From Lycorma delicatula (taxonomy: Eukaryota > Arthropoda > Insecta > Hemiptera > Fulgoridae), in NCBI RefSeq assembly GCF_047948215.1, contig NC_134465.1, positions 38,230,153-38,294,152 of the forward strand: DNA of 64,000 nt, written 5' to 3'. The notes under the pieces are model-generated. The model saw nothing but the letters and a program-made list of their open reading frames with translations, was not told where the DNA came from and did not search any database. How positions within the stretch are numbered: the first letter of the stretch is position 1; every line of letters begins with the position of its first letter. Made by a program: the position numbers and the translations under genes. Of this stretch, positions 1-10,400 are shown piece by piece.

Positions 1-1439
1 TTCAAATACAATGCGGTTTACGATATCATCATTAAAATACATAGAAAATACTTTGTAAGGAGTTTGATTGTTAATTTCATTTATACAATATGCAATAGCA
101 GAATATTCAGTAAATAGTAGAATCTGTTGCAAAGGGTAGTTATTGCCTAAGTATCATTAGCAATTACTGGCACTTACAGTTCTTGTTCAATATCCCTAAT
201 TATATTATTGGTAACATTTAGCAATTCAGGTTCTGGTTCAATTTCTATCAATGACAGGAAACAAATCAAGTCAGTGTTTGTTGCTCATCAACAATATTTG
301 GCAAATTGTGTTCCAGTAAAAGTTCATCGGCAATTGTAAACAAAGCAGAAAGCCTACCTAATATATTGTTGTGATCATCATTGTCTATCTGATTCTGATT
401 CAGCAGAATCAGAATCAGTTGCTACCACAACTTTCACCATCTGATGGAATTTCATCATTCAAGTACCATATAGTTTCATCTTCACTTCTATACCTAGTAG
501 AAATTTTAATAATTATCACCTTTGATGGGTAGCAGTTACAAAGAGCAATTAATCACTAATGATAGGCGATTTATTATTTTTGTAAAATTAATACTGTATT
601 TATTTTCCCACACTTATTCAGCAACTAGAAGTACTTAATACATCAAATTAAATACTGTCATTTACATACAATGTTCATTTTTTTATACATTTCTTTCATA
701 TAATATTTATAATTATAATTTTTATTTTTGTGAGATCCTATTTAATTTCAGAGCTTTTAATAGAATTTATAATTTGTGATATTATTAAGTAGGCATGTAT
801 CTATAAAATCAGTTATGATGATGTTTTTGTTTAGTGTATTTTAATCCTTTGTTGAATGGCATATTAAATAGTTTTTTGTTACCAATCTCCATTTATTTTA
901 GTCAGTTTTACCTGACAAGATAGCATGGCAGACAGTATTCGGTTATCAAAAGACAGACGTGAAACTTTTTTTTATATCGTTGTAGGAGATATGAGCTTAA
1001 GGATATCAAAGTGATGTTCTGTTTTCTTCTCTTTCAAGTTGGCGATTTATGGACTATTTTATTTCAATGATGTCAGAAGAAAACAAAATTCAACTGCTCT
1101 TAGATAGCAACCACACTCCCTACTATTGACGAAGAGCCTATGACGGATTACCTTTGTATTCCACACAAGACAAAAGGGTATCTAACTCAAACGCTTTGAT
1201 TTATTTTGTGCCCGTTATCTCGATTTTTCTCTTGATTTACTGACACCAGAGATTACCCGTTTACGACATGACCTGTTTTAGCGAAAGGAAGAAGAGGTTA
1301 TTTTAACTAGGCAAAAATTTATACAACTGAAGTCTTAATAACACCTGCTGTTTATGATAAATTTATTAGCTGATCGCCTCCTCTAGCCCAAAAATAGTTT
1401 TTTTACTTCTTTGTACGAAGTAAAGGAAGTACTGTGATC
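1..1439. other. AT-rich region without a recognised gene
   Basis: I see no reading frame that looks coding on either strand. Around 400-470 the reverse strand carries a short acidic, serine-rich stretch (about 15 codons reading NDEIPSDGES) that recalls the acidic start of some transposases, but it is followed at once by stops, so nothing is called. The rest is simple AT-rich sequence. Confidence 0.5.
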
Positions 1440-2060
1440 GGGAAAAATTTCGATTTCCAGATTTCAGCGGAAATATCCATTTTGACTAGTTTCGGCGTGA
1501 CGTCTGTAACTTGCATGACTCAAAAACTATTAGCCGTAGGATGCCGAAATTTTTAATTTAGGATTGTTGTAACATCTAGTTGTGCATCTTCCCCTTTGTT
1601 TGCAATCGACTGAACCAAAAGTGTCCAAAAAAGCCCAAAATCCCCCAAAAATTGGATTTCGGACTTTTCTTAACTGCAGTAATAAGCCCTTATTGAGAGC
1701 TTTTCAACGATATATCATTAGTGGTACTTATTTTCACTGGTTCCAGAGTTATAGCCAAACATAATTTTAATTAATGAAATATTTGGATCTTAGGGGAAGG
1801 CACATCGGGTCGAATCAGACTTCATCTCCTTTTTTTAAATTTAAATATATTGATTACTAACCTCTCATTGAAAAAAATTGTAAAATTTCATTTCAATTTT
1901 CATTTTCAATTTTTTTTTCATTGTAAAATTCAGTAATAAAAATTAAAAAAAATTAGAAATTTGTAATAAAATAAAATAGTTAAAATTTTTTCATTAAAAA
2001 TGTGTAAATGTAATTTAATAGGCCTACAAGGAAGTCATTTGTTGTACAAATCAGATATTT
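1440..2060 (+). repeat. Unclassified dispersed repeat, copy 1
   Basis: Positions about 1660-1826 match 54640-54806 at roughly four bases in five, in the same orientation. Both copies end in a block reading GGCACATCGG(G/T)TCGAATCAG and then ACTTCATC. An AT-rich stretch with AAATATATTGATT follows in both, and a further shared block at 1999-2042 (AATGTGTAAATGTAATTTAA, then AGGAAGTCAT) recurs at 17576, 54969 and 55731. No protein is recognisable. It could be the 3' part of a retroelement or a non-autonomous DNA element; the class cannot be decided here. Confidence 0.6.
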
Positions 2061-3068
2061 ATGTACGTTAATGTATATAAACATAAATACCTGATGTGCG
2101 AACTCAGGTCGCACCTTACTTAAAAGTACCGGTAATTAAAGCTGCTCCCGTTTAGATTACTTTTTTTTATTTAAACGATTGGCGTACGTTTTAACAAAAA
2201 TGTTTCAACGTACGAAAATAAAGTTTTCCTATAAAGTTATATTATATTTCGGGTGGGGAATGAGGATTCTATCGGACTGTCGGTAAAACGTTTTTACGGA
2301 AATAAATTTCGACAATCATAATTTTCATAGAAACATTTTCGATTTCAATCGGGTTTCTTTCTCCTATATTGTGGGGGAATTTTTTGTGAATCACTCGATG
2401 TAGAAGAATTTTAATAAAATATTTCAGTGGAAAAGAATTAAAGCAAATAAAATTTGAAATAATTTTCACAATTCTTTTTTGAATGACTCACGGTTCCTTC
2501 CCAGTAATATATAAGATCTGGTATCTGAAGGAACATCAGATAGTAAAGCTAGTTTAAACTATGAAATGATATAACTTACAACTAAAAAAAGCAGGTGTGT
2601 CGAAGTTGCAATAGATTAATTAATACATAACAGAAAGTACTTAAAACACTTAAATGATAAAAAACAAATCGGTATTATAATCAATTTTATTAAAAATCAG
2701 AGGCAACAAACAAAGAAGTTGATGAAATTTTCAGATTTCATTAACAATTTTACATTTATAGCGACCAATACGTCGAATAGAAAATAATATGGGACTAATT
2801 TTATTATTACGGGTGCACATTGATAATTAACTGTTTAAAATTAATCTCTGTCATTTACATTCTATAAACTATTTTACCACTATATTTCAAAATAAATATA
2901 TACACTACTCTGAATGTTAATTCCAACCTCGTTAATCATATTACAGTTAGGAATTCCTAACAAAAATACTTTAACAAAATTTTCAAATCAGAGATATAAT
3001 AATATGTCAAGTAGTTTTTGTGTACATAGTTTTAACATAAAATCAGCAAAAAATATATATATAGAATG
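2061..3068. other. AT-rich spacer
   Basis: Nothing recognisable. Short open frames on both strands have AT-driven composition and no motif. Confidence 0.4.
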
Positions 3069-3075
3069 TAAAACG

Positions 3076-3532
3076 AGGTTCTCCTGGGACTTTCATAACC
3101 TTTTTACATGTGAAAATATTGTAAAAAGTTCATACAAGCAAACGTTCTAAAATGCTTCGTTAGCGAGTTAAGGTTAGCGAGAGATTTCGTTCGGATTTCA
3201 GCTACCCTGGTGAAATGAGGTAGTCTTACTGAAAGTTTTAGGACGTTACTTAAGGACAGAATTAGTGATTTCTTACGGTTTGTTGACGATAAAAATCTAA
3301 TAAAATAGGTTCCAGAACCATATTTGCAATAATTAATGAGAAATCTGGGGTGAAAATCAATAAGTTGGGCAAAAAATCCTCTTCTTTTATGTTTGACGTA
3401 CAATAAATATGTTAAATGAGCAGTAAACACGTAAAACTTTTAGAGAATTTAATTCTGAACAAAACGGTGTAAGATAAATCGAATAAAATAAAGAAAAGTT
3501 AGTAAACTTCGAATTTTATTTAGAAACAGTAC
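3076..3532 (+). repeat. Left long terminal inverted repeat of the mariner-type element
   Basis: Pairs with 4929-5387 in reverse complement, running from AGGTTCT at the outer end to TTTAGAAACAGTAC at the inner end. Landmarks shared by both arms include GACTTTCATAAC, GAAATCTGGGGTG, AATAAACACGTAAAACT and AAAGAAAAGTTAG. Confidence 0.8.
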
Positions 3533-3553
3533 ACGTGCCTTTTAAGTACCACT

Positions 3554-4571
3554 TTATAATATGTTCAAAAATGAGCCCGCATTTTCAACACCTTTCTTGG
3601 CACGCTTCTGTACTGCTTTTGTTGCTTTTTTCAGATCTTCAGGGCTGTCCTTAAGTTGCTCAACCGCATCCATAATGCGGGCAATTAATTCCTCATGAGA
3701 ATGTATGTATTGTTTGTTTTTGTATATGAAAATGTTTCATTCATCCTCAGACGCAAAAATCTAAACTTGTTAGATCAGGCGATCTGGTTGATTTTGAATG
3801 GGGACCATCACGACCGATTCGTTTCTCAGGGAAATTATGTTTTAAGCGAGTGTAAACGGCACAAGAGAAGCGGGGAGGTGAGCCATCGTGCTGGAAGTAT
3901 AATTTGCATTTCGGCGCTAGAGGAACATCTTCAAGCAACTGCGGCAATTCTTGAAGAAAATGCAAGTAGACCTCAGCATTTAATCGGTTAGGTAATATGA
4001 ACGATCCAAACAGCTGATGTGAAGAAGGCTGCATCATACACTGACGCTAAATCAATGTGGAGAACTGCCTTCCACCGGTTCATGAGGTTTTTACTTCAGT
4101 TTATGTATACTCACTGTGTAAGTTGCTCATTATTGACTCTATCTCGAGAGAGATTAAACGTACTTGGAGAGTTGTCGATTTGTATTCCACCAGTTGCTGA
4201 ACTTCAGGCGAAGCGGACCGTCTCCTGGGTGTATATGTTGAACTGGCTGTTTATGATAAGGACAAAACTTGTTTTGTTTAAGTGTCCTCCAAACCATCGA
4301 ATGCGAAACTCCGATCCGCTTAGAAAGATATCGTGTACTGACGCCTGGACTGCATCAATAATAATTACATCAATAACAGCGTCGTGTTGGAGAGATGGTA
4401 TGTAGCCGGTACGAAAACTAAATAGTGAACCTGTTTCCCGAAGATTGGGAAAAGTCGCGCTAATTATTTTGGTATCTGGAATCCTGCGATCCGGAAAACG
4501 TATTACACATTACTTACACCTAATGCCGTATCGGCGTATTCCTCTGTTGTAAATAAGTACGGCAAACCCAT
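3554..4571 (-). pseudogene. Decayed Tc1/mariner-superfamily transposase
   Basis: About 340 codons of a DDE transposase read in several frames on the minus strand. From the start at 4571 come an N-terminal helix-turn-helix region (TTEEYADTALG, then DTKIISATFPNLRETG), a second helix-turn-helix (RIGVSHSMVWRTLK, then NKFCPYHKQPVQ) and a catalytic half on 4037-3747. That half holds LPQLLEDVPL, FQHDGSPPRFS (containing a catalytic aspartate) and RSPDLTSLDF (the conserved block before the last catalytic residue). A C-terminal helical stretch ends in a stop at 3554. The length and domain order fit a family of about 340-350 residues common in insects. At least three frame changes make it non-functional. 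The forward-strand open frames here are shadows of this gene. Confidence 0.85.
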
Positions 4572-4928
4572 CACGTTTAAACTAAAATTCACAGATTCGT
4601 TAACGATAGCACAGTTCCCAGTACCAGATATACTTAATGTACCCTACAGAATAATTTAAACACTGATACAGTATTGCGCCTTGCTGATCGGCTGTTGTTA
4701 TTTTACTGCCAATATTGAAATAATAATTTTTCAAATAATTTATTGTATTTGTGTTACTAATAAAAATATTATTATCTAAGTAATTTTTATTTTACGAGTG
4801 TGTAATTTCCAGTTAAAAAAAAAAATGATAACCAACTTTTAACAGTAAATTTTGTTTTTACAAATTTTTCACCAAGAATTTGTTTTTTTTTTACATTAAA
4901 TAAGTATTTTTCTGACAAATGTGGTAAC

Positions 4929-5387
4929 GTACTGTTTCTAAATAAAATAAAAATTTCTCTAACTTTTCTTTGTTTTATTCAGCTTATCAATTTTGTCTAG
5001 AATTAAATTTTCTACAAGTTTTGATTAAGAGTTTTACGTGTTTATTACCAATTTAACAAAGTTATTGTACGTAAAACGTAAAAACACGGTTTTTTACCCC
5101 AATTTATTGGTTTCCACCCCAGATTTCTAATAACTACGGTAGATACGGTTCTGGGACCTATTTTATTCGATTTTTCAGGTCTAAAACCAAACAAATCACT
5201 AATTCTGCTCCTTAACTAACGTCGTAAAAATTTCAGTATGATCTCATTTTACCGGTTTTGCTGAAATACGAGCGAAATTTTTCACCAGCCGTAACTCACG
5301 AACAAAGAATTTTAGGACGTATGTTTATATGAATTTTTTCCATTATTTTCACGAGTATAATAAGTTATGAAAGTTCCGGAAGAACCT
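4929..5387 (-). repeat. Right long terminal inverted repeat of the mariner-type element
   Basis: Reverse-complement partner of 3076-3532; the outer end is at 5387. It carries the same landmarks (for example CACCCCAGATTTCTAATAAC against the left arm), with scattered substitutions and small indels that suggest an old insertion. Confidence 0.8.
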
Positions 5388-5390
5388 GTA

Positions 5391-6137
5391 CATGCGCACT
5401 CACACTAGTGAAAAAGAAAATTTTTTTAACAAACCAAAACAGCACTTTCAATTATTAAACGAAATGTAAAATATAAAACTGGCTTTATTTACTTTCAACA
5501 GAATAGCAAAAACTAAATATTTGTTATCATTAAATAATTTTATAATGTACTAAAAGTTTTTGTTGGTTAAAAACTCCAGTATATATTTAAATACTGTATT
5601 CAAGGTCATCAATACACATACTGAACTACGTTTATCTTAAAGCGAGACAAATTCTGATTGCATTCATTGTGATTATTTCTTACGTATTTGTGGAAACAAT
5701 ATAATTTTATGTTGTATTTTTTATACAACTAACAAGCAACAAAGGATATTGTTATTATCAATACAATAGATAAAGACACAAAGTGAAAATAAATAATATT
5801 TATAATTAATACAAAGAAAGGGCTATTAAAGTTACAATTTAAAATTCACAAGAATCATTAACAGAAAAATAATAATTTGCAAGATGTCCATTCGATTGTT
5901 AAACAATCATCGGCAAACATGGGGGATTTAAAACGGCTAATAAATACGAAATAAAAACCTGAAAAACGATAATAAAAAATATTATAACAATTAATAAATG
6001 AATAACCGACACAAAACATTACAAATTACTGTAATGTGTCTAACCGCCTTTATAAAATATAGTCAAAAATTATACAGTTTTGTTTTAGACAATTAAAGTC
6101 AAAAAACGAAAGTTGACTAAAAGCAGCCTAAACCACT
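5391..6137. other. AT-rich spacer
   Basis: No gene, repeat pair or RNA recognised. Confidence 0.4.
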
Positions 6138-6645
6138 CGGTCTTTTTCATTTCTCTTCTCTCCCACAGTTTGCAAGTTTTTTTTTACCTGGAAATAACTC
6201 AAAATAGCAGGAAATATTGATATTAACAATAACCAGGCGGGAGAAATAACCTAATATAACCATTTATATTTATTTATTTTATAAATATAACCTAAGCAAA
6301 CTTAACCTTAACAGTAATGTTTTCAGTGAGTATTGCATTTAATTATTTAAATACTCAAAACATTACTTTAATTAGTCGAGGTTAGAGAGCGTAGTTTAAG
6401 TTTGGTTAGATTATATTTATAATAAGAAATAATGCTTATATTTTTAATACGTAAAATATGTTAATATGGAGAATGTTTAAAGTGACCGGTATAAAACAGC
6501 ATATTATTGTGTTATCGAGATAGTGTATTTCTCCAACCTGGTTATTGTTAATATCAATATTTCCTGCTATTTTGAGTTATTTCTAGGTGAGAAACTTGCA
6601 AACGTTTGGGGGGGGAAGACATGAAAAAGCCCCCCCCCCCCCATG
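6138..6645. mobile_element. Fold-back MITE with ~110-bp inverted repeats
   Basis: The left arm (about 6138-6250) and right arm (about 6519-6633) are reverse complements. Both contain CCTGGTTATTGTTAATATCA or its complement, and the stretch AATAACTCAAAATAGCAGGA is shared exactly. The outer ends read CTTTTTCAT / ATGAAAAAG. Inside there is a second, smaller inverted pair (AAATATAACCTAA near 6285 against TTAGATTATATTT near 6404), so the whole unit could fold back. There is no coding capacity. The right end carries a run of 8 G (6608-6615) and a run of 13 C (6630-6642). The superfamily is unknown. Confidence 0.7.
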
Positions 6646-7285
6646 ACCCCGTTGTACTGATCGGTACGAGTTTAGTGAATCGGATGATAATTTCTTTGAC
6701 CGTTGCCTTTTATGCGTGATGTAAAATGAAAGTCCTTGCATAAACGACAATGATCACTAGAACCTACAGAACGGTCCAATAGGATTAACTGGCCGCTGTG
6801 TAAGTGAATAGAATAGAAGAGAAGAAACAAGAAACCTAGAAAAGAAAAGAAGAAAGTAGTAATCAATAAGCACACGATGTTAAAGACCAAAAGAACCTAT
6901 CTTAACAGTTTCCTTTATTCCTAACCGATCAGACCCAAAAATCAGATGATAACCTTATAAATTTCTAGTTGTAAAGAAAACACATAAAGTTTCTTTTTCT
7001 AAAAAGAAGTAGGAACTCGTCAAGTGCAAGCCTGCAAGGCTACTTTTGGTACTAGTATCAAAATGGCTTTAGGAGAATGGACTGAAAGGGAACTGAGCCA
7101 GGAAAATAATGCTCTCCTTGGACACTATTCTTCTTGCTTTCAAAAATAGTTTTAATCTAGTTTTGGAACACAGTCCTATTTTCCATTCACTCAGTGATGA
7201 CGAATACCCACAATTTTAAATCTACAACTACCATTTTTTTAAGAATTAATCCACTGCAAGGGACTAAAGGCTATGCAATGTACAG
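6646..7285. other. Spacer, possibly intronic
   Basis: No gene identified. A short ATG frame of 28 codons at 7063 (MALGEWTERELSQENN...) has better-than-background composition but is too short to call. If the exon at 7286 is real, this stretch would be its upstream intron. Confidence 0.3.
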
Positions 7286-7465
7286 GAGAATAACACATCC
7301 CCATCACATTTGAATTTTCTCCCTTCTGATCGGGGCAGAGCACCTTCACCAAGAGACTCAGACAGCAGCCTGAATGAAGAAATGGTTCAGACTCTTCACA
7401 ACATAGCTTCTGACATCTGCAACAACTTGCCATTTTCTAAAGGGCATCAGTGGCTCTTTTCATAA
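7286..7465 (+). CDS. Possible terminal exon of an unidentified gene
   Basis: After TGTACAG, a plausible 3' splice site at 7285, the frame reads 59 codons and stops with TAA at 7463-7465. The predicted tail is polar and serine-rich (PSDRGRAPSPRDSDSSLNEE) followed by a helical segment (MVQTLHNIASDICNNL) and ends in WLFS. Base composition here is clearly less AT-rich than the flanks, and no simple repeat is involved. No family is recognised. The upstream polypyrimidine tract is poor and no partner exon was found, so this may be chance or a fragment of an old insertion. Confidence 0.22.
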   Translation, partial: ENNTSPSHLNFLPSDRGRAPSPRDSDSSLNEEMVQTLHNIASDICNNLPFSKGHQWLFS

Positions 7466-10400
7466 CTATTTTTAATTAAAGTTGACAAATTTGTTATGCT
7501 TCTGACTCCTCCTATTTGGTAGCAAGCCAAAAACATTCCTAAAAGAACTGATGGTCCAGCCATCTCTTTTGAAGTTAGGACCAAACGCTTCCTTTCAGGC
7601 CCAAGTCTCAACCTATTACAATGGATGGCAAATAGCTGGCCTAAGCCACCACTGCTGATCTATCAGGATGCCGACTTAAACAGACCTTTTCAGACATCAA
7701 TATTCCAACATGACTATTATCATTTTCCATTTGCGTTTTCTTAATTATGCATTTATTTTATATTATTGTAACAAAGTAGTTAATTTGAAAATGTTATCAT
7801 TACAAATAATATTTAAAGTAAACCTATCAAAAAAAAAACCTTAGGAAGAATTTGTACTTATATAAAAGAGTCTTTAAATAGATCACAGTATTTAAAACAA
7901 AAGTTATAAAAATTTTGCTGAAGGTCTGAACATTCTATCGTATTAAATCAATTTTCTTCAGAGACTACAATCAGGATTAGCAATCATTACGGAAATGGTG
8001 TTTTGAAGGATCTTTGTCATTTGTAGCGTTTGAGGAATGTATGTAAGAATTAAATTATATTTTTTCGTTTAAACTGTTATATTTACAAATCTGTACATTC
8101 TGAATTCCCAAGTGTAACTAATTTTCACCTGTTGTAATTGTATAAGATTTTCATATTGTTGTTTGCATACTGTGACTTCTTTCACTGCAGTAGTTCACAA
8201 AGGTTTAATCGATGATGAAGTGAAATTCTTTTATATGTTCTTTATTCACTGGTCTAAATAGTCGAGTCCTGTTTACATCAAACTACATATAACTTGTTAC
8301 AATAAGTGATGCAGTTTGTATTCTGCAAATAAATTAAATTTTTCTAATGTCATGTAAGTTTTTATCTGACAATATGTATTTATTTTATTAATGCTTCTGA
8401 ATTCATTTGTGTAAGCTACGTTTTTAGATTTTTGAAGAATTTCTAAAAACATCAGAAGTTTATATGTACATAGATATCAGCCTCTGTAAAAATAACTTTT
8501 GCAATATTTTTTTAAGGGTAATTAGCAATTAGCATTATTTAAGAGGGCAAACATTTTTTCAGTACCATTCACTGAACTTAGTTTAAACTTGTATCATAAA
8601 AACTTTGTATTTATTATTAAATTTGGTCTGATTTGTCATTTAAAAAGTTTTAACTAATATGAAAATTTCACAAAAACAATAAAGGCAAAAACTAAATGCA
8701 ACTGAATAACTACAAAGGTACAAACATGCAAAACACACAAAATAACATTATTATGAAGACTGACATTCTAAACAAGAATAAATAAAATAGTTAATTCAAA
8801 ATATTTGATCCTAAAGAACTAGTCAGTAATAAATACTGCTTTTACACATTTCATTTTATTCTCTATTTTCACAATATATAACTATACAGCAGTATTTATT
8901 TAAAAACAAAATGTTGCAGTTCCCTCAAATGTTAGTAAACAATCACAGTCAAGATCAGTGAGATTATGAAAAACTATACATATACAACTTCTTTCTTTTT
9001 TTCTTAAATAAACTCAAATAAAAAAGTACTCATCACCTGTCATGAAGTTTTGCTTCAGCATAGAACACTGAACTATATAGTTTGTTACAATTAAGCAGTA
9101 AATAAATTTTAAAACACTTGACATTTTTAAATAAATAATGTTATTTATACTACTTGACATATTTTTATTTTTTTACATCCAATAAATTGGTAAAAAAAAT
9201 AAATTGCTAAATATTGCAATATATACCATACTAAATGACAGTTATTTATCATATTATATATGATAAAAACATAAATATTATCTCCTTTATGTCGAGTACA
9301 TGTCATCTAATAATAAAATTATAGTAAAATATATTATTTAAAATATTTTTATCTCAACTTGGCAATTTATTTATTTATTAACAAATTAATTAATTTGTGT
9401 CATATTAATACATTTTTTAATGGATAAAAGTATTTCTGTTTTGTTATTTATAAACAAATCAAAAAAATCATTTTAATGATGTATTTTTTTTTTATGTAAC
9501 TTAAGTAAATTTTTCATTGAGATAGATAAAACTGAAATTTATAGAAAAATATGTTACTTAAATGATTATATTTCCATTAAACAACAAAATTGGAAAAAAG
9601 TATATGATGCACGATATAATTTTTACTATCATGGCTGTAGAGCTATGCTGCAAGAAATAAAGTATGGTAATCTGTCAAACAGAGGGGTATGGGGTTTTTG
9701 CATTTCTTGATATTTCATGATCCAGGAACCCCAAAAACATAAAAAGAGGGAGGTAATGTTCATACATACGTGTGTTTGAAATTTAATAACTTTTGACTGA
9801 ATAAACTGATTTTTTTTGTACAGAAACTTGTGTATATGGGACAATTTGTTGGTAAATCTTTGGAGTCAACATCTCTAAGGGATGGGGGAGGGATATTTGG
9901 AGGGTCAATCTTCTCAAAATTTTACTAACATAACCTCACTTATCTTAAGCTCAGTACATGAGTGCATGCTTATCTTAAATTTTAATAAATATTTTGCCCT
10001 AAATTTTCCACTCCTTGAAAATCGAAAAAAGCTATCTTTTTATTTGTTTCATATTTTTTAATAAGAAATTATTCACAGTAAGTTTTGCATAACAGTACTC
10101 TGAATATCATATGGATTCCGGCTAAGTAAAAAAAAACTATAAAAAAAGAACCACTAACGGAACTTTTTCTACAGAAAAAGAAATGAATTACTTATATCGG
10201 TTCTGTCATGAATATGGATCAAAATGAGATGTGAAATGAGGCTTGAATTGTCAAGAACACAGAGAGAGAGAGGAAGAGGGAGAGAGATAGTAAGAGAGAG
10301 AAAGAGTGTGAGAGGGAGTCATTTTAATCTTTTATCAGTGCTTCCTGTTTATGAGTCTTCTCTAAATACTACACATTTTCAACACAATGCAAAAATGCTG

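Larger units (their letters stand above)
3069..5390 (-). mobile_element. Tc1/mariner-type transposon with long terminal inverted repeats
   Basis: A 2.3-kb unit bounded by two inverted repeats of about 457 and 459 bp that match over their whole length at roughly three-quarters to four-fifths identity by eye. The outer ends read AGGTTCTCCTGGGACTTTCA on the left and, reverse-complemented, AGGTTCTTCCGGAACTTTCA on the right. A TA lies just outside each end (3069-3070 and 5389-5390), as expected for the mariner superfamily, although the spacing to the repeat differs by a few bases. Between the repeats lies a single decayed transposase gene on the minus strand. Typical mariners have inverted repeats of only 20-40 bp, so the long arms are unusual. 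The copy is dead: its transposase is frameshifted. Confidence 0.8.

Noticed and set aside
3695..4405. Two plus-strand frames of 98 and 128 codons
   Set aside because: Antisense shadows of the decayed mariner-type transposase.
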